DNA of 64,000 bases from Cyanophora paradoxa (lineage: Eukaryota; Glaucocystophyceae; Cyanophorales; Cyanophoraceae). Below, piece after piece: positions 1 to 9,869 of this stretch. The stretch is taken from the NCBI GenBank assembly GCA_004431415.1, contig QPMI01000100.1, positions 62,001 through 126,000 on the forward strand, written 5' to 3'. Within the stretch, counting starts at the first letter, position 1; each line of letters starts with the position of its first letter. The notes beneath the pieces are model-generated. The model did no database searches. It saw only the letters and a list, made by a program, of their open reading frames with translations, and was not told where the DNA came from. Position numbers and translations under genes: made by a program.

Positions 1-1862
1 GGGAGCAGCCAAGGTCGGCAGCATGCAGGGCGAGTACGAGGCGAACAAGTGGCGCATCGCCTCGGCGTTCGCGCCCGACGCGCCCGGCCACAAGGACTTG
101 GTGCGGCGGCTTGCGCCTCATCCGTATCCGGCTCGCGTTTGTCTGAACGGTCTGCTCAGGCTAGCAAGGCGACTCCCGAGGAGCTGGGGCCCGGTGTGTA
201 CGAGGGCGCAGCCAAGGTCGGCAGCATGCAGGGCGAGTACGAGGCGAACAAGTGGCGCATCGCCTCGGCGTTCGCGCCCGACGCGCCCGGCCACAAGGAC
301 TTGGTGCGGCGGCTTGCGCCTCATCCGTATCCGGCTCGTGTTTGCCTGAACGTTCTGCTCAGGCGAGCAAGGCGACTCCCGAGGAGCTGGGCCCCGGCGT
401 CTACGAAGGCGCAGCCAAGGTCGGCAGCATGCAGGGCGAGTACGAGGCGAACAAGTGGCGGATCGCCTCGGCGTTCGCGCCGGACGCCCCAGGGCACAAG
501 GACCTCGCCAGCAAGGCGACTCCGGAGGAGCTTGGCCCCGGCGCCTACGAGGGCGCATCCAAGGCCGGCACCATGCTCGGCGAGTTCGAGGCGAACAAGT
601 GGCGCATCGCTTCGGCCTTTGCGGCCGACTCGCCGGGGCACCAGGACCTGGCGAGCAAGGCGACGCCGCCGGCCGTCGGCCCGGGCGCCTACGCCAACGC
701 GATGAACACGCTTCAGGGCGACCTGGCCGCCGACATGCGCCAGTCCGCCGCCTTTGTGGGGGCGGCCCCCGGGCACCAGGACCTCGCCAGCAAGGCGACG
801 CCGCAGGGCGTCGCCCCCGGCACGTACGCCGACCCCGCCGGCATGGCCATCGACGCCCAGCGCCGCGCCGTCGCCGGGCCCTCGTCCGGCATGGCCCCGC
901 GTGCGCCCGCCCGACCCGATTTGATTCGATTTGATTCTGATTTGATCCGCAGCGGTGGGCCCCGGGTCGGAGGGCGCCGGCTCTCCCACCTCGCCCCATT
1001 CGCCGGGGGCCGGGTACGGCTGGAAGACGATCGCGGCGCGCGCGAAGAAGGCGCGGGAGCAGGCGGAGAAGCTGAGCCAGATCCGGGCCTCGCTCGCCTC
1101 GCTCCCCACGGCCCGCGCCCGGGCACGCGAGCCGGGCGCCTACATGCAGGAGACCCAGTCGAGCCGGACCCGCCGCGGGGACAGCCGAACCGGATCCCTG
1201 GACCAGGGCCAGCCGACGGCCGGCGCCCCCGCGCCGGCCCCGGAGGCAGCCCCGGGCCCGGAGCGCTCGGCCGGCCCGAGCCCGAGCCCGGCGACCCGGC
1301 GGGCGGCGGCGAGCCCCGTGGCGGGCCTGCCCTCGGGCGGGCGCGCGGCCGGGGCCCGAACCTGCGGGCCTCGATCGACTCGCTGCACAGCCTCAAGGCG
1401 GCCATGCGGGCGGCCGGCGGGCTCGAGGCGCCCCCGCCCGTGCGCGAGGCCGTCTCGCCCTCCCCACCGCGCCCCGCCGGCCCCAGACCGCGCGCCGCGC
1501 CCCGGGGCCCGCCCCGGCCCCATGGCCCCGCCCGCCACCGCCCCGCGCGCCGCACGGCGGGGAAGACCCCCGCGGCGGGCGGCTCCCCGCCGGGCAGCAG
1601 CGGCCCCGCCGCGGCGGCAGCGGGGCGGAACCCGCCGCTGGGGGCGACGTCGGACGAGAGCGCGCGCTCGCTGGTGGACGTCGCCCGCGACCTCATGCGG
1701 CTCTACGGCGCCCAGGGCCAGGGCGTCAAGGTCGTCATCCAGCTGCCCCAGGGCGCAGACGGCGCCCCCGCCGCCGTCCCGACCCTAACCCTCGCCACCG
1801 CCGGCGAGGCCTCCTCCTCCTCGTCGCCCCCGCCGGCCGAGCCACGCTCCGCCTGGGCGTGA
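1..1862 (+). CDS. Sperm-tail PG-rich (SHIPPO-like) repeat protein, 5' partial
   Basis: Runs in from the left edge. The first part is built from 48-residue repeats, each with an LGPGxYEG core (ELGPGVYEG, ELGPGAYEG, AVGPGAYAN, GVAPGTYAD), the signature of sperm-tail PG-rich/SHIPPO repeats found in axoneme-associated proteins. Exons read as ..1-100, 160-303, 363-900 and from 953; introns 101-159, 304-362 and 901-952 keep phase. Two of the introns sit at the same place in neighbouring repeats. After 953 the reading (VGPGSEGAG, then a basic helical stretch KTIAARAKKAREQAEKL) must change frame between about 1150 and 1390, so one more intron or an error lies there; I could not fix its borders. The C-terminus (SIDSLHSLKAAMRAAGG, then ARSLVDVARDLMRLYG) ends at TGA 1860-1862. 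Role in a flagellum is inference from the repeat family. Confidence 0.7.
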
Positions 1863-2625
1863 TCGACCGCGGGCCGCGGCACTGCTTTTTTCCTCGGGTC
1901 TTTCTTGAATGAATGCACAGGTAGCCAGCCAGCCACTAGACTAGCCCTCAGCCTGTAGTCTATGTAACGCTTTTAGTCTTTTGATGTCGTCCCGCCCGTG
2001 CCCTCGTAGCTGTCGTTAGCTATAGGGGCGGCCCTGTTTACACGATGTACATGCATGTTTCTTGAATTTGACGACATAACGATGGCCTTGGACCACACAT
2101 GCTCGAGATCAGTGGGTTAGCTAGGACAAGCGGCTAACGCCGGGCGCCCTCCGCCGGACTGGATCCCCGAAGCCGACCCCAGGCCTGGTCCTTCTAGATC
2201 CATGCCAAATTGAAGCTAAGCGAGGAGAACGCACCGTCACCCCAGCAACCAGGCTGAAGCCAGTCCCCAGAGCTCGAGTTCGAGCGCATTCGACATCGCT
2301 TCTGGCCCTCTGCTCTCGAGCTCCACGGCCCTCGGAGCACTGCGAGGCTAGAATCGCGCGGCTTGCAGGGCGTGGCTCAGCTTGGGTACTTGTGCGCCCC
2401 CTCGTAGTACGTCTCTGGCCCTTCTCTTGCTCTTGCTTTACGTCTCTTGCCCTTCAGGCTTGCTTGGCACTTGGGCGCCCCGGCCCTTGCTCGGCACTTG
2501 GCACTTGCTACTTGAGCTTGCTACTTGAGCTTGCACATCACTTGAGCGCTTGGCGCTTGCGCTTGGCAGCTCCGCCTTGGCACAGGGGCTCTCTCTACTT
2601 TGACTGCTTGCACCCGCCCGCGCGC
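1863..2625. other. Intergenic, convergent 3' ends; short CTTG-rich repeats
   Basis: Lies between the 3' ends of the PG-repeat gene (+) and the SR-protein gene (-). I see no coding signal. About 2440-2580 is a run of CTTG/CACTTG words, including two exact copies of GCTTGCTACTTGA near 2506-2533. The open frames on + through here and into 2626-3360 are antisense to the SR gene. Confidence 0.6.
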
Positions 2626-3772
2626 TCACGCGTCGAGCTCGTCCTTCTTAGGGCTCCCCGCGTCGCCGCCCTTGGCGGGGCTCCGCTCCCGGTTGGCGGG
2701 GCTCCTCTCCCGGTCCTCAGGCGACCGGCTCCGGTTCCGCTTGCGAGGCGGGCTGGCCGAGGCCGAGCGCCGGCGCTCGTCTGCGGTCCGACAGACCACG
2801 TCAGAAAGGAGGCGTGCGAGGAAAGAAAGGGCGCGGGGAGCAAAGGAAGCGCACCGCGGGGCCGTTCGCGATCGCGATCACCGTCGCGGCGGTCGCGGTC
2901 GTCGCGGCGCGGCGGAGGCGAGCGCCGGTCGTCGCGGTCGTCACGGCGCGGGGGAGGAGGGCGCCGGTCGGGCGAGCGCCGCCGGTCGTCGCGGTCACGG
3001 GAGCGCCGCCGGTCGCGGCGGGGAGACACTGAGCGCCTCCGGCGAGGGGACCCTGCGGAAGTGTCGGACCCTGCACGGGCGCAGAGCGAAGGCGGGGGTG
3101 AACGAACGGCTGCGGGAGCGGCTGCTGCGGCGGCGGCGGTCCCGGTCGCGGCTGCGCGAGCGGCGACGCTCCTCACCACCGGACCTCGAGTCGTCCCGAG
3201 ACCGCATGGTCTTCGCGTCCTTGCGGTCGCCCTCGGCGAACATCTGCCCGTCGCGTTTCAGGCATCTATGAAAAGAAAGAACAAGGACGAGATGCCGTAC
3301 CACGGCGAGCTCGCGGCCGTTCCACATGGTGCGGTCCATCTTGTTCTGCGAGGCGGATAAGCGTTGTCCGGAAAACGGATGGCAGGGCTGACGCGCACCT
3401 TGGCGTCCTCAGCGTCTCGAACGTCGACGAACTGCACGAACCCGAAGCCACGCGGCTCCCGAGTGTAGTAATCGCTGCGCGAGCATGAGCCATACGCCGG
3501 AAGGAGGGAACGAACGAACTCACAGCGGAAGGTACACGTCCTATGGCGTCGCGAAAAGAAGTTAGCTTCGGCGAAAGGCACGGGCACAGCTGGAAGCGGC
3601 ACCTTGATGTCGCCTGCGTGAGAAGACGCGGTTAGCTGCGCCGGGAAAGTACGGGAGCGACGAATCTTCACGCACCGAACTTCGAGAACATCTCGCGCAG
3701 CTCATCCGGCTTGCAGTCGCGAGGAATGTTCCGAACGTGCAAGCTCGCGGCGTTGCGCTCCCGGGGAGGCAT
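2626..3772 (-). CDS. SC35-like (SCL) serine/arginine-rich splicing factor
   Basis: One N-terminal RRM followed by an RS tail, 244 aa. Exons, in gene order on the minus strand: 3772-3676, 3613-3603, 3540-3524, 3474-3399, 3345-3301, 3243-3108, 3052-2855, 2780-2626. The RRM starts SLHVRNIPRDCKPDELREMF (RNP2) and contains DVYLPLDYYTREPRGFGFVQF around RNP1, then GRELAVMFAE and KTMRSRD, the arrangement of plant SCL30/SCL33-type factors. The tail has dense RS/RD/SP dipeptides and ends KKDELDA. Two exons are only 11 and 17 nt. The intron 3107-3053 (donor GTTCGT) is inferred from phase and length; the others have clear signals. It should bind exonic RNA and recruit spliceosome components in the nucleus. 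The start is the first in-frame ATG upstream of the RRM. It is divergent from the E3BP-like gene, 274 bp away. Confidence 0.9.
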
Positions 3773-4046
3773 TCTCGCGGGCACAGACGCTCAGGCTGCA
3801 AAGTCGAGTGATCGAAGGGTTCCTGGGCGTCCCGGAGGATTAGGCCGTCGCCACAGGAAAGCCTGGAAAGCAGAAGCCGGGGTACGGCAAACAAAGATGC
3901 TCGCGGCGAACAGGGCGGCGGTGCGGGCCGCCAGCGGCCGCCTCGCGACCAGGTGAGGCTTTACCGATACCGAGCTGCCCGCGCCCCGCCGACACCGCCT
4001 CCGTGAAGCGCCAGAGTCGGCACTCTGGCGGCGGCCGCGCCCGCAC

Positions 4047-6202
4047 ATGCGACCCTCACACAGCCTGCACGGGGAGTGTTCTGCGCGAGGATAGTGGACG
4101 CGCGCGCCCCGGAGCCGCGCGCGCCGCTCAGCCGGACAATATCATCGCCAGCCCGGCGCCATTACTCAGCTCTGCCCGCTCATATGGTGTTGCCGATGCC
4201 AGCTCTTTCTCCAACGATGATGGAGGGCAACCTCGCTGAGTGGCGCGTGAAGGAGGGCGACAAGGTATGCGGGGCCGGCCGCGCGCAGATCGCGGGCCGC
4301 CGTGAGCCGCCGGTGCAGGTCGCGGCGGGGACTGTGCTGGCGGCGATTGAGACTGACAAAGCCACGCTGGACTGGGAGTCGATCGAGGACGGAGTCGTCG
4401 CTAAGATTCTCATCAAGCCGGGCACTCCCTCCGTCAAGGCGCGCCGCATGCGCAGCATCCATCAAAGCGCCGGCGGCCGCTAACGGCCCCGCGCAGGTCG
4501 GCACTCCGGCGCTGGTGGTGGTCGAGTCGGCCTCGGACGTGGGCGCCTTCGCCAACTACACGCCCCCGGCGGCCCCCGCGGCGCCCGCGGCTCCCCCAGC
4601 CCCAGCGGCAGCGGCGGCGCCCGGCCCCTCGACCCCCGCGCCCGCGGCGGCGGCTCCGGCGGCCCCGGCGGCCAAGCCTGCGGCGGGCGGGCACACGAAG
4701 ATCGACTTCAGTAACGTGGCGGTCTGGCCGACGGCGAAGCGCCTCATGATCGAGCACGGGCTGAGCCCCGAGGACGTGCGCGGGAGCTCCAAGCGGCCCA
4801 TCTGCAAGGAGGACGTTCTGCGCGCCATCGAGCGCGGTGTGAAGCCCTCGGGCGGCGCGGGCCAGGCGGTCCGTAGGCGGTCTCTAAGTTGCGCGCTTGT
4901 TTCTTATCCCTGCGCAGGCCGGCGCCGCTGGTGCGCTGCCCTTCAAGGTCGAACGCATCCCCGCGCCGGAGGCCCGGCCGGTGCGCCCCTCGCCTGCGCC
5001 CGCGAGCCTTCCCCGCCCGCCCGCCCGCCCGCCCGCCGCTCATCCATGACCGCAGGCGACGGCGGGCGCGAAGTTCGCCGAAGTCCCTCACAGCCAGGCG
5101 CGCCAAGCTGTAAGGGGAGCGAGGCGGGCGCCGGCCGCGGCTGACGGGGCCGGGGGGCGGGGGGGTGCAGATCAAGAAGATCACGGCGCAGCGGCTGACG
5201 CAGTCGAAGCAGACGGTACCCCACCAGTACTTCTACGCCGACGTACCCCTGGACGCCCTCCTCGCCACCCGCCAGCACTTCGCCGGTGAGAGCCTCGGGG
5301 GCACAGGCCCCTCCCGCCTTTCCTTCCGAGCCCGGCCGACCGCCGCGGCCCCCGCAGCCGAGTTCGGGGTCAAGGTTTCCGTCAACGACTTCATCGTCAA
5401 GGCCGTCGCGTCGGCCCTGCGGGAGGTCGGCCGCGCCTGCCGCCCGCCGCCGCGCTCAGCCCTGCGCCCCGCGCTGATGCCCCGGGCTAGGTTCCCGAGG
5501 TCAACGTGGGGTACGTGGATGGCAAGGGGGCCGTACCCAACGCGGCCATCGACGTTGCCGTCGCAATGGTACCCCTCCCGCGCGCCGGGCTAGGTCGCGC
5601 GCGGATCCGCGCGCGTCTGACGAGGGCCCGACAGGCGACGGACCGCGGCTTGATCGTGCCGGTCGTGCGGGGGGCCGACGGCAAGGGCGTCGGCGCGATC
5701 TCGGGCGAGGTCAAGGAGCTCGCGGCGAAGGCCAAGACGGGCCGCCTCAAGCCCGAGGAGTTCACCGGCGGCTCCATCACGCGCGCACCCCCCCCCCGTT
5801 AACCGGCCGGCCTAAAAATAGCGACCCTGAAGTGGCCCCGCAGGATCTCGAACCTGGGGATGTTCGGCGTGGCCGAGTTCTCGGCAATCGTGAACCCCCC
5901 CATGGCGTGCATCCTGGCCGTCGGGGCGGGCGAGGCCCGGGCCCCGAGCGCCGCCGTTCTGGATCTGGACAATCCCGAGGGCCCGACCAGCGCCGAGCTG
6001 CTGGTCAGCCTGCCCATCCTCCCCTCGCTTTCCTTCCTTCCGCTAACGCACGCACGCCTTCCGCGAGCAGAAGATGCAGCCGATGACGGTGATGACCGTC
6101 TGCCTCTCGGCGGACGCGCGCTGCGTGGACGAGGTCGACGCCGCCCGCTTCCTCCGCTCCCTCCAGGGCTTCCTCGTCTCCCCCAGGCGCCTCCTCCTGT
6201 GA
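4047..6202 (+). CDS. PDH-complex E2-family protein, E3-binding protein (protein X)-like
   Basis: Twelve exons: 4047-4075, 4132-4264, 4319-4438, 4497-4868, 4918-4980, 5056-5109, 5171-5285, 5358-5425, 5491-5568, 5635-5780, 5844-6003, 6071-6202; 489 aa. An Arg/Ser-rich N-terminus ([13 protein letters not shown]) looks like a mitochondrial presequence. A lipoyl domain follows with the lipoyl-lysine motif ETDKATLDW, then an Ala/Pro linker, a peripheral subunit-binding domain (about 163-210, [16 protein letters not shown]) and the acyltransferase-fold domain ([15 protein letters not shown], then [20 protein letters not shown]). At the C-terminus the E2 catalytic motif DHRxxDG reads DARCVDE: the histidine and glycine are gone, as in animal protein X. 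So it probably binds E3 rather than transfers acetyl groups. Introns 4439-4496 and 5781-5843 have GC donors. Start ATG and first intron are inferred from phase. Confidence 0.85.
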
Positions 6203-6628
6203 GCCTTCGAGTAGTCTGACGCCAGCCGCCGCCCGGCCCGGCCCGACCCGCGCCCTATTTGTAGCCCATTAACGTTCGTGGTATGTTTCAATGAGATGCA
6301 GTCTTTAGCAGCGATTCGAGCTCGAGATCTAGATTACATGCTCCTACAAACGCTCTCCGGGGGGATACATACGCAAAATACACTATAGCACACACAAGTA
6401 CGACGCGCATACGGGTTGGCGTGGGCGGAGGCGCGGGCTCCGTGAAAATCAAGTGAAGGCTACTCGCGTTCGAAACTCTAACCTTGAAACGCCCACCGGA
6501 GGCGATAAATAGGAGGTTGGCAATGTACAGCGCAAGACTGCTTTCCTAAAAATCCTGGGAGCACGCGAACGGGGATGGAAGGAATGCTGGACCCCTCTCT
6601 CTAGCCGGCGTATGCTGTACCCCCATCT
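6203..6628. other. Convergent intergenic region
   Basis: Lies between the 3' ends of the E3BP-like gene (+) and the BTB gene (-). No gene seen. A short direct repeat (CTCTAGCCGGCG, at 6599 and 6628) overlaps the BTB stop codon, and the word CTGTACCC occurs at 6614. Confidence 0.5.
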
Positions 6629-8437
6629 CTAGCCGGCGTTGGCGGGCTCGTTGCTGTAGATGTCGAGGGCGGTGCGGGCGATGACGGGCCCGCCGCCGTA
6701 CTTGTCGTGCAGGAACTCCCACACGGTCCGGTTGATCCCGCGGTAGTGCTTCGCCTTGACCAGGTTCGGGCGCGGCGTCCCGTCTGCCTGAAGCAGACGG
6801 TCGTTCGCGATGGGGCCCGGAGGCTCCTCGCCCATGCCTGCACCGCCCCGGCGTGAGCGGCGGAGCAAAGCAAAGCAGAGCAGACCAAAGCAAAGCAAAG
6901 TACTTGCCGGCGAAAGCAAAGTTGCGCCAGGTCTCGAGCCAGACGCTGTCGATGACGTACCAGCACTCGTTGTCCGGCACGGACGTCGAGTCGTGTTCCT
7001 TCACGTAGTCTGCACGACCGCGCGTTAGGCCGTGCAGGCAGGCAGGCGCAAGGAGGCGCAGGGGCGCGGGCGGGCGCGCACCGCCCTCGCGCTTGCGGCG
7101 GCTCTTCAGGCCCCGGATGCTCCGGCGGGCGCCGGCGCTCTGGGGTACGCTCTGCGGACGGCTTCAGCGATTCGATCCGATACGAGGCGGAATGGAATAC
7201 GGGCATCGAAGGGGCGGGCGCGCCTTCACGAGGGCGATCTTCTTGTATGCCTCGAGGAGGACTTCGTTGGGGACGATCCCCGTCTTCTCGACCTCGTTGG
7301 CGAGGACCTCGGCGCTGATGTTCTCGAAGCGGATGAAGGGCGCCAGACGCGCGAACTTGGCGGACGTGTCCTTCCGGATCTGAGACATGCTCCCGCTCCC
7401 CGCCGACTCGTCATCGGAGAGATCCACGGATTGGACCTTGCTGGCCTGGTGCTCCGCCCACTTCAGGCACGAGCGGAAGATGTCCGTCTGCAGTCGCGCG
7501 AGTGAGCGCGCGATCTTGGAGTGCTCGAACAGCGGCCAGGCTCGCGTGCACCTCGTCCAGGTCGAGCTCGTCCTTCTGCAGGATGCGCATCAGGATCTCC
7601 TCCGAGAGAAGGAGGAACCCCCGGTCGTTGAAGATCGACGACGCGTTGTCCGCGATGTACCTCGCGCACCTGCGCGCGCGACAGCGAGTCAGCAGCGCGC
7701 GCGACCGCAGACCGGGCGCTACCGCACTCGTCCTCGATGCCCTCCAGAGCCGGGACAGCCATCGCGAGATCTTGCGCACACAAAATTCAGTCATTAAAGC
7801 CGCAAAGAAAGCTTCGAGTCACTCACGCATAAACTTGCAGGCCGTCTCCATCGAGATCTTGTCCTTGATGAAGCGAAGGCAGAGGTCGCGCAGGGCGATG
7901 ACGCCGAACTGATCCGCAACGGTGGCGATCTCCCCAACATCTTCGACGCTCAGCGAGATCGAGCCTGACGAAGTTTCAGTCGGCCGAGCCGCAGGGGCGA
8001 ACGCAGCAACCGCGCAAACCCGAGTAGCAGAACTTCATGAACTTCTTGAAGGTCACGGCGTTGCAGTCATGAATCTGAACCTGGTCCTGCTTCGACTCTC
8101 TGAAGCCGGCCGTGAACATAGCCCTGCAACCGGGATCGGTGCGTGAGCGTCTGGCGTTCAAACCGAGGCTCGATCGCACTAACCGGAACACAGACGAGAT
8201 TGCAGCAAGTACAGCACGGTGAGCGCGGAGTTTTTCACCGTCCTCGAAGACGAGGGTCACGTCAAGCAGCGCGGTGTCCTCGAGGAGGCCGCTGAGGCCA
8301 GTGACTGCTCGCCCGCAAGACCGATCAGCGTTGCGCGGCACGCTTGTTTGATCTAGTATGTGCATCTGAACCGCGCGGAATGAGTGGATATCGAGCACCG
8401 ATGGCGGTCGTGTTTGAGTAAGAGTCAGGGTTGTCAT
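6629..8437 (-). CDS. BTB-BACK protein with C-terminal DUSP domain
   Basis: Nine exons, in gene order: 8437-8184, 8123-8020, 7964-7827, 7770-7728, 7669-7552, 7487-7230, 7151-7082, 7009-6908, 6837-6629; all phases close to a 431-aa product. The BTB fold is clear (LLDVTLVFEDGEKLRAHRAV, then VFRAMFTAGFRES). A BACK-like part follows (VRYIADN-type segment read CARYIADNASSIF, then IFRSCLKWAEHQ, then VLANEVEKTGIVPNEVLLEA). A basic linker (RRSIRGLKSRRKREG) leads to a DUSP module: CWYVIDSVWLETWRNFAF, EEPPGPIANDRLL, then HYRGINRTVWEFLHDKYGGG. BTB-BACK proteins are usually CUL3 adaptors and DUSP is usually attached to ubiquitin-specific proteases; there is no protease domain here. Intron 6907-6838 has a GCAAGT donor. 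The start is the first plausible ATG before the BTB; an earlier exon is possible. Confidence 0.85.
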
Positions 8438-9128
8438 CGTCGGCCGAAACAGAGGCAACGCTGCTGCCTGGTTCTACCTTCCTGCGTTTTCTGCTCGCCA
8501 TGTTCGATTGCGAAGCTGTTTGGACCGCCCGCGTGCGAAGGTCGCGTTTTCACTTGCGCAAAGCTTTCTCAAGCGGTTGCGCCGAAGCCAGGCTGCTGGG
8601 GGCGTCAGAAGAGAGACAATCCGGGCGGGGGAAAGGTTTTCTACCGCGCACACACCTCGGATGACGCCTGCGTAGCCGCCGGGGAGAGAGGGCGCGGGGC
8701 CCGCGAACTTGTGATGGCTGTACCCTGACCGGAGGGGTACCCGGCGGAGAGATACAAGGGACCGCCGGACGTCGACTCCGAGCTCGAGCTGATCGTATGC
8801 ATGAATGCCGGCGCCGGCCGTGCGCGCGGTACGTACACGCTAGATCGAGCTCGAGTCATGCATATGCTCGAGTCTGGATCCAGCGAATTCCCGAAACTTG
8901 ACACTTGAAAGCGATCGCGATATCGATACTACAATGATTGCGCATGCCTTAATCAGTACCTTAGTACGCATATGCAAATCCCGCAGCCTGCAGCTGGCAG
9001 TGCAAAGATCTTGAGACTCGTGGCCATGGCCATCATGGCATGGGGATTAGCGCAAAGACAGCAAAATCGCATAAAATAAAGCACAGCTATTCACAAACAA
9101 CTACAGATCGGAATCACACAGGACACAC
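8438..9128. other. Intergenic; palindromic-word-rich spacer
   Basis: Upstream of the BTB gene and downstream of the ACBP gene. No convincing coding frame. About 8760-9020 is crowded with self-complementary words (GAGCTC, CTCGAG, GATC, ATGCAT, CATATG), as in other spacers of this window. CTGTACCC occurs at 8718-8725, 281 bp upstream of the BTB start. Confidence 0.5.
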
Positions 9129-9613
9129 TCATGCGTACTTGGTCTTAAGCTTCTTCGCGATCTCGATGTACGCCTTCATGGCGTCCTCCTTGCTCATGCC
9201 TGGAAAAGGGGGTGATCGGTTGGGAACAGGGCCAATGCATAAGAGTGCGAGACAGCGCACCCTTGCGGCCGTTCCATGCCTCCCACTTCGCCTTGCCGGT
9301 GAAATCGAGCATGCCAGGCTTAGCTGCACGCGAGGCGCGTCAGAGCCGGGGCAGAGCGCGCGCGGAGTGCGCACGGGTGGTGTTGTCGCCAGACTTCGCC
9401 TGCTTGAAGAGGCCGTAAAGCTCGAGCATCTCCTCGTTCGAGGGAGTCGCCGAGAGCTCCTTGACCTCGCCCGCCGCCGCCTCGAAATCCTCCTGCGGAG
9501 ATCGCGCATCAGGATGATCGGCCGACGCGCGCGGTCCCCTCATTCAACGCTCTGCGCTGGAGAGACTGGAGGGACTCTCTGAGAGGCACGGGATCACTCG
9601 CCTCAAGGCCCAT
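9129..9613 (-). CDS. Acyl-CoA-binding protein
   Basis: Four exons, in gene order 9613-9590, 9492-9375, 9323-9261, 9199-9129, giving 91 aa, the usual size of a single-domain ACBP. It reads [14 protein letters not shown], then [38 protein letters not shown] and [18 protein letters not shown], covering all four helices. The YGLFKQA and KPGMLDFxGKAKWxAWN acyl-CoA contact motifs are kept. It buffers and carries long-chain acyl-CoA in the cytosol. The first exon (MGLEASDP) and its 97-nt intron are inferred from phase; the rest is clear. The gene is divergent from Ku70 with 256 bp between the start codons. Confidence 0.93.
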
Positions 9614-9869
9614 CGTTGGAACTGACGAAGAGCGAGGTCAGCGCGGGGAGGGCGCGGGATAACGGGCAGGCGCAAGCTGAATGATCGAGTGCGCGGCGCG
9701 CGCAATGCGCACCTGGTGCAAGAGAGACGATAAATGGCCCCGATCCGGTGAAGGCTGTACCCCAGCGCGCCTATCTGAACTTCGCTAGGCTCACCTACAG
9801 CCTTCTGCCGGCGCCCTAGCCATCGCGTCTCAACTCGGTTAAACCTCGCGACACTGCGGCAACGGAAGG
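9614..9869. promoter_or_regulatory. Bidirectional promoter region, ACBP / Ku70
   Basis: The 256 bp between divergent start codons must hold both promoters. CTGTACCCC lies at 9755-9763, 142 bp from the ACBP start and 107 bp from the Ku70 start. No TATA box seen. The role of the word is inference from its recurrence upstream of other genes here. Confidence 0.4.

Noticed and set aside
4003-4239. Upstream non-ATG starts for the E3BP-like gene
   Set aside because: Both open frames begin at GTG; an ATG at 4047 with a 56-nt intron gives a consistent phase and a presequence-like N-terminus.
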